A stretch of DNA of 64,000 nucleotides from positions 1,984,001 through 2,048,000 of the forward strand of contig NZ_OY771475.1 in NCBI RefSeq assembly GCF_963674635.1, read 5' to 3'. Position 1 is the stretch's first letter. Each line of letters starts with the position of its first letter. Positions 48,005 through 56,096 of this stretch are shown piece after piece. The stretch is from Breoghania sp. Its GTDB lineage: Bacteria; Pseudomonadota; Alphaproteobacteria; Rhizobiales; Stappiaceae. The notes under the pieces are model-generated. The model searched no databases. It had not been told where the DNA came from and was given only the letters and a program-made list of their open reading frames with translations. The translations under genes and the position numbers were made by a program.

Positions 48005-48468
48005 ACACACCCTGCCATTGCCGACACATCCGCCCCCAACCGGAAACACGTGATCCCACCGTCGCATGACTGAGAAATCCAGCGCATGCGGGCGGGCATA
48101 CTGGCGGGCGGCACTCAGGCAAGCCCCCCCGTATCCGATGAACTTTCAATGCTATGCGGCGGACAGGGCGCGCGCAACCACATGCCCTCGTATCTGCACA
48201 TTATATTGCAGTAATTATCTGCAATTATACCTATGGTTAACGCAAGGTGACGTGCGAAACCCTCCCAAATCGGGCAGGGCTGCATCCTTCAGCCCTTTAT
48301 CGGCGCGTTTTTCGTGCAATCCTTGAAATAAGCCGCATCAAGGACTGTCGCCGCTGCGTGGGATTGGCTAACCTTACCGGGAGCCAAACCGATCGAGAAC
48401 CGGCGCAAAATCAACCGGCTATCTTGACGGGGGCGCTGCTTGCAGTTTTTGCGGGGCATTCGCGCGTC
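48005..48468. other. Divergent control region between the exporter/PKS operon and the ACP-amidotransferase pair
   Basis: This is 464 bases with no convincing gene. It separates the two operons that build the starter and the chain, so both promoters must lie here. The central 48191-48240 segment is conspicuously AT-rich in a GC-rich window and contains the repeats listed separately. Open frames crossing it are upstream extensions of the ACP or shadow frames. Confidence 0.6.
48191..48229. promoter_or_regulatory. AT-rich palindrome with direct repeats and two TATAAT hexamers; candidate operator/promoter
   Basis: An exact inverted repeat ATTGCAG-N7-CTGCAAT occupies 48205-48225. A direct repeat of TATCTGCA(C)ATTATA occurs at 48191-48205 and 48216-48229. 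On the minus strand two perfect TATAAT hexamers lie at 48200-48205 and 48224-48229, pointing toward the ABC/PKS operon. On the plus strand TTGCAG and TACCTA (16-base spacer) could serve the ACP gene. A dimeric regulator bound here could control both directions. No regulator gene is visible in the window. Confidence 0.5.
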
Positions 48469-48714
48469 ATGGATAAAATTCGTGAATTTATCGAAGAACA
48501 ATTTCTTATCGAGTTCGATGAAAGCTTTCCCGAGACGTCGGATCTGTTCAAGGAAGGGGTGATGGATTCCTTCGGCTACATCCAGCTGATCCGCTTTCTG
48601 GAAAAGGAATTCGACATCAAGTTCACCGAGCAGGAGATTACCGGCGGTGTGATGGTCAGCCTGACCCAGATCGAACAGGCCGTGCAGCGCAAGGTGGCGG
48701 CGCGCGCCAGTTGA
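48469..48714 (+). CDS. Discrete acyl carrier protein (putative malonamyl starter ACP)
   Basis: The ACP has 81 residues, typical length, with the phosphopantetheine Ser at residue 34 in the motif MDSFG. The start MDKIREFIEEQF fits the first ACP helix; the open frame extends further upstream without ACP-like sequence. It lies 24 bases before the amidotransferase gene on the same strand. In migrastatin, lactimidomycin and cycloheximide clusters a paired ACP and amidotransferase make malonamyl-ACP, the nitrogen-bearing starter of the glutarimide ring. The same role is inferred here. The alternative, a general loading ACP, is less likely because the first PKS module lacks any loading domains. Confidence 0.9.
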   Translation: MDKIREFIEEQFLIEFDESFPETSDLFKEGVMDSFGYIQLIRFLEKEFDIKFTEQEITGGVMVSLTQIEQAVQRKVAARAS

Positions 48715-48738
48715 TGACCCCGGACGAGTGGTAGCCAT

Positions 48739-50703
48739 ATGTGCGGTATCGCAGGCATCGTCGACCAGACCCAACCTGCCGGAGCCTTGCGTGGCCAGAT
48801 CGAGCAGATGCTCGCGCGGATCGGCCATCGCGGCCCGGACGGCGCGGGCTATGTGGTCGATGACGGCTTCGCGATGGGCACCGTGCGGCTGGCGATCCTT
48901 GACCCGAATGCGGGAGCGCAGCCCTTTGGCGATGAGCGCGGGCGCTACTGGCTGAGCTATAACGGGGAGATCTACAACTACCTTGAGCTTCGATCCGAGC
49001 TGGAGGCGCTGGGCTGCCGCTTCACCACCCATTGCGACACGGAAGTGGTGCTCAAGGCCTGGATCACCTGGGGGCCGGACTGCCTGCCGCGCTTCAATGG
49101 CGGCTTCGCCTTCGCGCTTTATGACCGGCAAACCGGCGATGTGTTTCTTGCCCGTGACCGCTTCGGCAAGCGGCCGATGTTTTATGCCCGCCATGGCGGC
49201 AGGTTGCTGTTCGCTTCCGAAATGAAGGCCTTTCTGGCGGTGCCTGGCTTTGAATTCGAGCAGGACCCGGAGCAGCTTTCCTCCATTCTCGGCCAATGGA
49301 CGCCGCTGCCGCACCAGAGCGGCTTTCGCAACGTTGAAAGCCTGCCGATGGGCCAGTGGCTCAGGCTTCGCGGCGGCGAGATCACGTTACACACCTATGC
49401 CGAACTGCGCTTCGATGAGGGCCCGGAAGTGGCAAGCGAGGCGCAGGCGCTTGACGCGATCCGTGCGCGGCTGACCCGGTCGGTGGAACTGCGCCTTCGA
49501 AGCGACGTGGAGGTGGGCGTCTATCTGAGCGGAGGGGTCGATTCCGCCATTGTGGCGCGACTTGCCAAGGATTTCGCCACGAGGCCGCTCTCCACCTTCT
49601 CGGTCGAATTCGAGGATGCCGAATTCGACGAATCCGCCGACCAGCGGCTCGTCTCCGAGCATCTCGGCACACGCCATCACGCCCAACGCATCACCCATGC
49701 CGATATCGCGGACAAGACGCCGGATGCGGTCTTTCATGCGGAGGTCCCCGCCTTCCGCAGCGCCTTCGTGCCGATGTTCATATTGTCGAAACGCACACAG
49801 GCCGAAGGCATCAAGGTCATTCTGAGCGGTGAAGGGGCGGATGAGGCGTTTCTCGGCTACGATCTCTTCAAGGAGACGTTGCTGCGCGAGGCCTGGAGCG
49901 AGCTTCCCGACGATGTGCGCCGGGCGCGCATCGAGACGCTCTACCCGCATCTCGCCCATTACGGGCCGGACGATATCGCAGCCGTGACAGGCCTCTATCA
50001 CCAGTTCTCGGTTGAGAAGATGCCGGGGCTCTTCTCCCATGAACTGAGGTTCCAGAACGGGCTCTTTTCCGCCCGCCTTGTGAAGGAGGCGGGGCAGCCG
50101 TTTGCCGCGATATCGGAGCTCGTCGCCTCGCAATGCGGCTATCAGCGGCTGTCGGCGGTGGAGAAGGCGCAGTGGCTTGAATACAAGACCCTGCTTCCCG
50201 GCTACCTGCTTTCCACACAAGGCGAGCGCATGAGCCTTGCGCATGGGGTTGAAAACCGCTGCCCGTTCCTCGACCCGGACGTCTTTGCGCTGGCGACCTC
50301 GATCAATCTGAAATTCGATGACGGATTTGTCGAAAAGCGCCTGTTGCGCGAGGCGTTCCGGGGCCGTCTGCCGGATCGGATCATCGACAAGCGCAAGTTC
50401 CCCTATCGCGCCCCCGACGCGGCAGCCTTTGCAGCCCGGCGTCCCGACTATCTCGATCTCGTCTTGAGCGAGGCGGAGCTTTCCGCCATTCCGTTCCTGA
50501 ACGCGAAGTTCGCGCAAAAGCTTGCCAACAAGGTCTTGAGCAAACCGGCGAGCGAGATCAGCACCAAGGAAAACCAGACCTTCCTCTACCAGCTCTCCAT
50601 CTGCCTGCTCAACCGCGCCTTCGTGAAGCGCGAGGGCCTGCCGGAGGCAAGGCTGCCGCGGCTTGAAAGGGTCGTGGATCTGACGGAAGGGGCGCTGGCC
50701 TAG
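48739..50703 (+). CDS. Glutamine-dependent amidotransferase, asparagine synthetase B family (starter amidation)
   Basis: The protein has 654 residues with the N-terminal nucleophile Cys2 (MCGIAG), a glutaminase domain (GHRGPDG, YNGEIYNY, residues ~1-210) and an ATP-pyrophosphatase synthetase domain (SGGVDS ~263-268, SGEGADE ~365). Glutaminase releases ammonia, which is passed to an adenylated carboxylate. Its partner is the discrete ACP 24 bases upstream, so the likely substrate is malonyl-ACP and the product malonamyl-ACP, the starter for the glutarimide moiety. Primary asparagine synthesis is possible from sequence alone, but the ACP pairing, the divergent promoter shared with the PKS operon and the KS-B-ACP module argue for the cluster role. 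Confidence 0.92.
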   Translation: MCGIAGIVDQTQPAGALRGQIEQMLARIGHRGPDGAGYVVDDGFAMGTVRLAILDPNAGAQPFGDERGRYWLSYNGEIYNYLELRSELEALGCRFTTHCDTEVVLKAWITWGPDCLPRFNGGFAFALYDRQTGDVFLARDRFGKRPMFYARHGGRLLFASEMKAFLAVPGFEFEQDPEQLSSILGQWTPLPHQSGFRNVESLPMGQWLRLRGGEITLHTYAELRFDEGPEVASEAQALDAIRARLTRSVELRLRSDVEVGVYLSGGVDSAIVARLAKDFATRPLSTFSVEFEDAEFDESADQRLVSEHLGTRHHAQRITHADIADKTPDAVFHAEVPAFRSAFVPMFILSKRTQAEGIKVILSGEGADEAFLGYDLFKETLLREAWSELPDDVRRARIETLYPHLAHYGPDDIAAVTGLYHQFSVEKMPGLFSHELRFQNGLFSARLVKEAGQPFAAISELVASQCGYQRLSAVEKAQWLEYKTLLPGYLLSTQGERMSLAHGVENRCPFLDPDVFALATSINLKFDDGFVEKRLLREAFRGRLPDRIIDKRKFPYRAPDAAAFAARRPDYLDLVLSEAELSAIPFLNAKFAQKLANKVLSKPASEISTKENQTFLYQLSICLLNRAFVKREGLPEARLPRLERVVDLTEGALA

Positions 50704-50725
50704 GGCTGCGTTTGGGGTTGTGGCC

Positions 50726-50763
50726 CATCCTTCGAGACGGCCCTTCGGGCCTCCTCAGGATGA
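50726..50763. repeat. REP-like palindrome, copy 1
   Basis: Imperfect palindrome of 38 bases beginning CATCCTTCGAGACG and ending CTCCTCAGGATGA, with a GGCCCTTCGGGCC stem-loop at its centre. It lies in the convergent region between the amidotransferase and ECH1 genes, and may end transcription from both sides. Confidence 0.85.
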
Positions 50764-50803
50764 CGTTATGAGTGGGAAGGAAACGTGCTCGGGGAGTGCC
50801 GCC

Positions 50804-50844
50804 CATCCTTCGAGACGCCTGCTGACGCAGGCTCCTCAGGATGA
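50804..50844. repeat. REP-like palindrome, copy 2
   Basis: Same flanks as copy 1 (CATCCTTCGAGACG, CTCCTCAGGATGA), with the loop region changed to CCTGCTGACGCAGG. Same orientation, about 78 bases further on. Confidence 0.85.
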
Positions 50845-50885
50845 CGTTGTGGATGTGGGAGGCTCCGTGTTCGCAGACTGTCGCC

Positions 50886-50925
50886 CATCCTTCGAGACGC
50901 GCCCTTCGGTCGCTCCTCAGGATGA
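50886..50925. repeat. REP-like palindrome, copy 3
   Basis: Same flanks, with central sequence CGCGCCCTTCGGTCG. Same orientation as copies 1 and 2, about 82 bases further on. Confidence 0.85.
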
Positions 50926-50987
50926 GGTTTGAGTGTGTAGCCGGCATCCACAAGAGCTATTGGCCAACAACCATCAACGCGAGAACG

Positions 50988-51023
50988 TCATCCTGAGGAG
51001 GCCGAAGGCCGTCTCGAAGGATG
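50988..51023. repeat. REP-like palindrome, copy 4 (inverted)
   Basis: The reverse complement of the other copies (TCATCCTGAGGAGG, then CCGTCTCGAAGGATG) with a GGCCGAAGGCC centre. With copies 1-3 it fills the 356-base gap 50704-51059, in which no gene was seen. Confidence 0.85.
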
Positions 51024-51059
51024 GGCCACACACTCAAAACCGATAACAAAAGCCCGCCC

Positions 51060-51830
51060 CTAGTCCTCCCAGGGGAACGTGAGATCGCTCACATAGCGGC
51101 GGATATCGGCCAGGACCTTGGGATCGCAGAAGATCTCCCGGTTCGCCGCAAGCGCGCGCGCGCGGTCCTTGGCCGGGTCGCCGGACGCTCCCGCCATATA
51201 GGCCTTGTAGCGGGCAATGGCGGGTTGTTGCAGGTGCCGAAGCCGCGCCAGATGCTGGCGCAGCGCCGCCTCGCCGTTTTCCGCGATGACATCGACAAGC
51301 CCGCTGGCAAGCGCATCCGGGGCCGAAACCGGCCTGGTCATCAGCGTCATGTAATGGGCGCGCTGACGACCGGTGCGGCGGATGAGGAACGGCAGGACAC
51401 AGGCCGGAAAAAGGCCGAAAAGCAGTTCCGAAAGCGCGAATGTCGCCGTCTTTTCGGCAATCACGATATCGCATGCGGCGACGAAGCCGACCCCGCCCGC
51501 ATTGACCCGCCCCTTCACGAGGCAGACGGAGACGAAGGGGCCTTCGGCCAGTTTCAGCCAGATATCATAGAGCGGGCCGGGATCGCCTGCGGACCCGTTC
51601 TCGGCAACCGCTTCGAAGTCGCCGCCCGCGCAGAAAGTCTCCGCCCCGCCCTCGATCACCACGACGCTGATGGGCTTTTCGCCCTGCCCCGGCGCCGCCT
51701 CGCACCGGGCCAGAACGCGCCCGAGTTCCTCAACCATCGCCGTGTTGATGGCGTTGCCGACGTCGGGCCGGTCAAGCGCGATGCGGCAGAGGCCGTCGGT
51801 CCATGTCACCTTGAGGGTTTCATAGGTCAT
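51060..51830 (-). CDS. Enoyl-CoA hydratase ECH1 (PksH-like) of the beta-branching cassette
   Basis: The protein has 256 residues of the crotonase fold. It carries the ECH1-type FCAGGDF loop (residues ~66-72) and the long NAGGVGFVAACDIVIA and LSELLFGLFPACVLPFLIRR segments that I recognise from PksH/BaeH-type dehydratases. ECH1 removes water from the HMG-like intermediate on the ACP to give a 3-methylglutaconyl thioester. Its start overlaps the decarboxylating KS stop (ATGA at 51827-51830). It is the last gene of the P450-HCS-ACP-KS-ECH1 operon. The partner ECH2 decarboxylase is not discrete but embedded in PKS module 5. Confidence 0.93.
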   Translation of the reverse strand: MTYETLKVTWTDGLCRIALDRPDVGNAINTAMVEELGRVLARCEAAPGQGEKPISVVVIEGGAETFCAGGDFEAVAENGSAGDPGPLYDIWLKLAEGPFVSVCLVKGRVNAGGVGFVAACDIVIAEKTATFALSELLFGLFPACVLPFLIRRTGRQRAHYMTLMTRPVSAPDALASGLVDVIAENGEAALRQHLARLRHLQQPAIARYKAYMAGASGDPAKDRARALAANREIFCDPKVLADIRRYVSDLTFPWED

Positions 51831-53074
51831 GGCCTGCGCCCCTCCCCGTCTGCAGGCGCGGCGATCACCAGCGCGGTGTCGATGCCGCCGAAGCCGAAGG
51901 AGAATTTCAGCGCATGGCGGATGCGATGAGCCTCGGCTTGCGTGCCGACCCAGCCGAACCCATCATCGAGCGGAGCCTCAAGATTGCGGGTCGGATGAAG
52001 GCGGCCTTCCGCGATCTGGGCGAGGACGGCGGCAATCTCGATGGCGCCTGCCGCACTCAGCCCATGGCCGATGATGGATTTGGTGGCATTGATGCGCGCG
52101 TGGGCAAGACCGAGCGCGCGATAGGTCTCCAGTTCCGCCTCATCGCCCGCCGGCGTTGCGGTGGCATGGCCGTTGACATAATCGATATCGGCGGCGGTGA
52201 GCCCGGCCTCATCCAGGGCCAGTTCGGCAGCGCGCTGCTGGCCTTGCGTATCGGGTTCCGGCCCGCGCGATCCGTCGGCGACATGGCCTGCGCCCATCAG
52301 ATGCGCATAGACCTTGTTGGAAGCTGCGAAATTCTCCCGCGTGAGAACGAGGGCCGCGCAGGCTTCGCCATAGATGAAGCCGTCATGGTCTTTGTCCATC
52401 GGCCTGCAGGCGCGCGCAGGATCATCCGCGAAAAGCTCCGACCCCATCGCGCCCAGCGAGCGCATGGCGTGAAGATCGTAACCGGAAAGATCCTGCAAGG
52501 CGCCAAGGGCGATGCAGATATCGATGTCACCTGCCCGGATCGCCCGCATGGCCTCGATCACGGCCACCGAGCCGCTGGCCGAGGCCCCGCCCACCGTCAG
52601 CGTGAAGCCACGGATGGGAAGGGTCGCGGCGCAAAGGCCCGCGATATCGGTGTCGAGAAACATGTGCCCGTGGCGCGGCGGGACATAGGCGAGACGGTCG
52701 GCATAGCGGGACGCGGCCAACGCCTGTTCGCGCGACATCAGGTTGGTCCCGCCGACGACAAGACCGATGCGTTCGGGATCGACATCCTCAAGCCCCGCAT
52801 CGGCCCAGGCCTCGCGAAGAACCTTCAGTGCCACGCGGGCGGAAAAGGTGGTTGTTCGGGCAAGACGCGGCGGCAGGCTTTCAGGTTCATCGGGAAGCTC
52901 CACGCCGATGAAGGGCGTTTCGTCCTCAGGCTGCTCGCGGCCTTCGCGGCGCAAGACGCCAAAGACATTCGGGGCCGCAAAAAGTCCTTTTGCGAAGGCC
53001 GCCTTGCCGTAGCCCAGACCGCAGGCAACCCCCATTCCGGTGATGGCGACAGGACTGGCAACTGGGTAGGTCAT
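51827..53074 (-). CDS. Decarboxylating ketosynthase-like protein (KS with Cys replaced by Ser; PksF-like)
   Basis: The protein has 415 residues with a FabF-like fold. The nucleophile region reads VGGASASGS, so Ser occupies the position of the acylation Cys, while the two catalytic His regions are kept (NGHATATPAGD, then IIGHGLSAAGAIE). Such enzymes decarboxylate malonyl-ACP to acetyl-ACP, the donor for HMG-synthase-like beta-branching. It starts 4 bases after the cassette ACP stop and overlaps ECH1, as in bacillaene-type and pederin-type cassettes. A role in fatty acid elongation is unlikely without the Cys. Confidence 0.93.
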   Translation of the reverse strand: MTYPVASPVAITGMGVACGLGYGKAAFAKGLFAAPNVFGVLRREGREQPEDETPFIGVELPDEPESLPPRLARTTTFSARVALKVLREAWADAGLEDVDPERIGLVVGGTNLMSREQALAASRYADRLAYVPPRHGHMFLDTDIAGLCAATLPIRGFTLTVGGASASGSVAVIEAMRAIRAGDIDICIALGALQDLSGYDLHAMRSLGAMGSELFADDPARACRPMDKDHDGFIYGEACAALVLTRENFAASNKVYAHLMGAGHVADGSRGPEPDTQGQQRAAELALDEAGLTAADIDYVNGHATATPAGDEAELETYRALGLAHARINATKSIIGHGLSAAGAIEIAAVLAQIAEGRLHPTRNLEAPLDDGFGWVGTQAEAHRIRHALKFSFGFGGIDTALVIAAPADGEGRRP

Positions 53075-53078
53075 GATG

Positions 53079-53324
53079 TCAGCCGGCGCTCTTGGACAGG
53101 AGCAGGTCGGCCAACTCGCCGATGTTTTTCGGCCCGTGCAGCTGGACCATGGGAATTTTCAGGCCGAGCTTTTCCATGGTCGCCAGAATGATCTCGCTGC
53201 GCTCGATGGAATCGACGCCAAGCTCGGCCATGGAATCCGCCGCTGTTATCGGCTGATCGGCCAGTTCCGGCACGGTTTCGCGAATTTCCGCGATGATCAT
53301 TTCGGCGATCCGGGTGCTGTCCAA
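53079..53324 (-). CDS. Discrete acyl carrier protein of the beta-branching cassette
   Basis: The ACP has 81 residues with the phosphopantetheine Ser in LGVDSIERSE. No ATG gives a sensible N-terminus. The TTG at 53324 is preceded by AGGGG with a 10-base gap and yields the normal ACP start (DSTRIAEMI), so it is chosen. The open frame continues far upstream, but that part is antisense to the HCS gene. It is placed between HCS and the decarboxylating KS, and would carry the malonyl/acetyl group used as the branch donor. Confidence 0.85.
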   Translation of the reverse strand: MDSTRIAEMIIAEIRETVPELADQPITAADSMAELGVDSIERSEIILATMEKLGLKIPMVQLHGPKNIGELADLLLSKSAG

Positions 53325-53343
53325 CGTTCGAATTCCCCTGAAA

Positions 53344-54600
53344 TCAGATCCAGTTGTAGTTGCGGTGGTAGTCGACCACGCTGTCGAGGACAAGGCGATC
53401 CCCCTTGCCCACCGTCGGCCATGCGCCGGGAATGACCTGGCGATCAAGCTCCGCGTTCCTGGTGCCGAAGCGCACCACTTCCTTGCCGGTGAGGAGCTTT
53501 TCATATTCGGCAATGGACAGGCGATAGCGTTCATCCAGCGCCTTGGAGATGCCCATGGCCTGAAGACGCGTCTTTCCTTCCGGCGAGACCACGCCGGAGA
53601 AGAACTCCGAACAACAGCCCGAGCCGTAGGAGAAAAGGCCGATGCGCTGGGGCTGGGAAAGCTCCACCGTATCGATGGTGCCTGCCAGCGCCACATAGAC
53701 GGAGCCGCCCGCGGTGTTGCCCACCCGTTTGCCATAGGCGAGGCTCGGGCCGAGGCGGGTCTCGAAATCCTGCGCGATTTCGGCGGGCGGCGTTTTGTAG
53801 AGCTTGCGCATCAGGTGGCGGTGCGCGCCCTTCACCATGCCGCCAAAGGGCGTGTGGAAGCAGAGCTGCGAGAAGGTTTCCCGGAAATCCGCGCCCTCCA
53901 CGCGGCGCGCATAGTCCTCAAAGGCGCCTGCGCAGCAATCGAGATAGGCCATCAGCGACAGATCGGCATCGCCCGCTTCCGTATCCGGGCCCGGACGGCA
54001 GGTATCCATCACCTCAAAGGCGTGATTGCCATAGGCGCCCGCATCGAGCGCCAGAATGTGGGGTGTGTCGGAGACGAGCATCGCCGTGGCACCGGCCCCG
54101 GAACTGGGTTCGGAATAGGCCCATTCCTGAACCGCGGCGGCGTCAGCCAGGGCGAAACGGGAAATGTCGGTCGTCACCACCAGCGCCTTTGCGCCGGGCG
54201 AGGTGTGCGAGAGCACGAAATTCACCGCCATCTGCAATCCGGCCGTGCCCGAATAGCAGGCCTGCTTGATCTCGAAGAGACGGCAATTGGAGGGCAGATC
54301 CAGATACCGGTGCAGATAGGTGGAGAGCGACTTGCCGAAATCGATGCCGGATTCGGTGCAGGTGATCACCATCTCGATGCGGGCGCGATCCTCCGCGCTC
54401 AAGGCGTCCACGACCGGCTTTGCCGCATTGACCGCAAAGGTGACCGGATCCTCGTAGGGAAGCGCGACCGTCTTTTCCTGCATCAGGAGGTTTTCGAAAC
54501 GCGGCATGTCGAGGCCGCGATGGTCGCACAGTTCACGCACATCGAGATAGGCCATGCCGCCAAAGACATTCATGGCCTCGATACCAACGGGTCCTCTCAC
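53344..54600 (-). CDS. HMG-CoA-synthase-like enzyme (HCS, PksG-like) for beta-branching
   Basis: The protein has 418 residues. The catalytic Cys lies in QACYSGTAGLQ (~residue 113), with an upstream CTESGIDFGKS segment and the His in CFHTPFGGMVKGAHR. It adds acetyl from the donor ACP to the beta-ketone of the chain on module 5's tandem ACPs, giving an HMG-like intermediate that ECH1 and ECH2 turn into a beta-methyl or exomethylene branch. It uses a GTG start at 54600 that overlaps the P450 stop (GTGA at 54597-54600), so it is translationally coupled to that P450. Confidence 0.95.
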   Translation of the reverse strand: MRGPVGIEAMNVFGGMAYLDVRELCDHRGLDMPRFENLLMQEKTVALPYEDPVTFAVNAAKPVVDALSAEDRARIEMVITCTESGIDFGKSLSTYLHRYLDLPSNCRLFEIKQACYSGTAGLQMAVNFVLSHTSPGAKALVVTTDISRFALADAAAVQEWAYSEPSSGAGATAMLVSDTPHILALDAGAYGNHAFEVMDTCRPGPDTEAGDADLSLMAYLDCCAGAFEDYARRVEGADFRETFSQLCFHTPFGGMVKGAHRHLMRKLYKTPPAEIAQDFETRLGPSLAYGKRVGNTAGGSVYVALAGTIDTVELSQPQRIGLFSYGSGCCSEFFSGVVSPEGKTRLQAMGISKALDERYRLSIAEYEKLLTGKEVVRFGTRNAELDRQVIPGAWPTVGKGDRLVLDSVVDYHRNYNWI

Positions 54601-55856
54601 GCAGCTTTCCTCACATGGATGGGCAGATGGCCGAGGCCGCGGGCATTCATCCGGTCAAGCCGCCATTCGGGCGTCCCGGCCAGGTCGATATGGGCGTATT
54701 TCTCCAAGAGCCTGGAAAAGGCGATCTGCGCCTCAAGACGGGCAAGCGGCGCACCGATGCAGAAATGCGCGCCGCCGCCGAAGGTGAATTGGGCATTGGC
54801 GGGGCGGGCCACATCAAGCTCGTCGGCGCGCTCAAACCGGGCCGGGTCGCGATTGATCGCGCCGATCAGGCCGATTACCGGCGCGCCCCTGGGGATGGTC
54901 ATGCCCTCAACCTCGAAATCCTCCCGCGCGACACGCAGGATCATGTTGCCGCCGGGCTCCATGCGAAGGAACTCCTCCACAGCGGTACGTGTCAAGGCGG
55001 GCTCGGTTCGAAGGCGGGCAAGCTCGGCAGGGTTGCGCAACAAAAGCAGCAGGCCGTTGCCGATCAGCGTCACCGTTGTCTCGTGGCCCGCAACGAGCAT
55101 GGAGACGAGGTTCGTCAGCGTCTCTTCTTCATCCAGCGTGCCGTCCTTGTAGGCATGAAGCGCGAGGCCCATGAGGTTGTCCTCATGCCGGTTCTCGCGC
55201 GCCCGGATCTGTTCGCGCAGGAAATCCTTGAACTCGGCGAGCGCGGCTTGCGCCTCCAGCTTCTGATCCGGCGTCATCAGGATATCGCCAATGCGGATCA
55301 GCGAGGCGCTCCAGCGCGAGATCGTCTCATCGAGACTTTCGGGAATATCGAAAAGCTCGCACAGAACGCGAAGCGGCAGGGGAGCTGCGAAGGCCTCGAT
55401 GAAATCCACCTCGCCGTCATCCGGCATGGCGGCGAGCAGTCGTGCGGCCTGTTCCTCGATCAGGGGCGCCATGCGCGACATGGCCTGCGCGCGGAAGGCC
55501 GGTTCATAGACCTTGCGCATGCGACGATGCTCCTCGCCGTCGCAATTGATCATCTGGGGCTGGAACTCGCTGAAGAGCTTGTAGCCGACGGGATCATGGG
55601 CGCGGTAATCGTCGGAATTCCAGCCGCCCAGCCAGTTGCGCGTGTCGCGCCCCATCGAGGACGATTTGGAGACACGGGCAAAGGCGCGGTGGCCGAGGAT
55701 GAAATAGATGCCGCTTGCCGGATCGAAATGCACCGGCCCTTTTTCCTGAAGGCGGCGCAACTGGGGATAGGGATTTGCCAGAAAATCCCTGTCGGAGAGA
55801 ACCGACCACCAGTCGATCCCGCCGGAAACACCTGTGCTCGAAATGTCTTTGCTCAA
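54597..55856 (-). CDS. Cytochrome P450 (tailoring), with canonical I-helix
   Basis: The protein has 419 residues, taking the TTG at 55856 as start. That gives an N-terminus of about the same length before the shared DWW motif as in the three P450s at 58932-62791; the longer open frame runs antisense to the neighbouring phosphoesterase gene. Visible motifs: AGHETT in the I-helix, EEFLR (ExxR) and the heme-binding FGGGAHFCIG. It is a soluble class I bacterial P450 that needs a ferredoxin and reductase not seen here. It heads the HCS operon and overlaps HCS by 4 bases, so it is clearly part of the pathway, presumably as a hydroxylase of the polyketide. The start is uncertain. Confidence 0.88.
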   Translation of the reverse strand: MSKDISSTGVSGGIDWWSVLSDRDFLANPYPQLRRLQEKGPVHFDPASGIYFILGHRAFARVSKSSSMGRDTRNWLGGWNSDDYRAHDPVGYKLFSEFQPQMINCDGEEHRRMRKVYEPAFRAQAMSRMAPLIEEQAARLLAAMPDDGEVDFIEAFAAPLPLRVLCELFDIPESLDETISRWSASLIRIGDILMTPDQKLEAQAALAEFKDFLREQIRARENRHEDNLMGLALHAYKDGTLDEEETLTNLVSMLVAGHETTVTLIGNGLLLLLRNPAELARLRTEPALTRTAVEEFLRMEPGGNMILRVAREDFEVEGMTIPRGAPVIGLIGAINRDPARFERADELDVARPANAQFTFGGGAHFCIGAPLARLEAQIAFSRLLEKYAHIDLAGTPEWRLDRMNARGLGHLPIHVRKAA

Positions 55857-56096
55857 ATCTGAAATCGGCTCGCTCCCGCGAATGGGCAAAATCCCGCCAG
55901 TTTCCGCCCCGCATGAAAAGGATCGGGGTGGGTTTTCACACCTGCAGGAGGAAGTGTTTTCCATGTGGGGGGCAGCGTCAAGGAATGAGGGGCCAACTTG
56001 CGGTTTTCCCCCGCCCCAGGTTCGCCTCTTGTGAGAGCAACCCCATATTGTGCAGATTAGCCCTTCCGACTCCCAGACCACAGTTTCCCAAGTCCC

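Noticed and set aside
48289..49314. Minus-strand open frame of 341 codons opposite the ACP and amidotransferase
   Set aside because: It has no domain similarity and lies antisense to two well-supported genes.
48739..50703. Primary-metabolism asparagine synthetase
   Set aside because: Family membership alone would allow it, but the adjacent starter ACP and the KS-B-ACP module make starter amidation more likely.
51827..53074. FabF-type fatty acid ketosynthase
   Set aside because: The nucleophile Cys is replaced by Ser and the gene sits inside an HCS cassette, so a decarboxylating KS fits better.
56041..56060. ATATTGTGCAGATTA resembling part of the 48191-48229 element
   Set aside because: Similarity is short and imperfect with no palindrome, so a shared regulator site cannot be claimed by eye.
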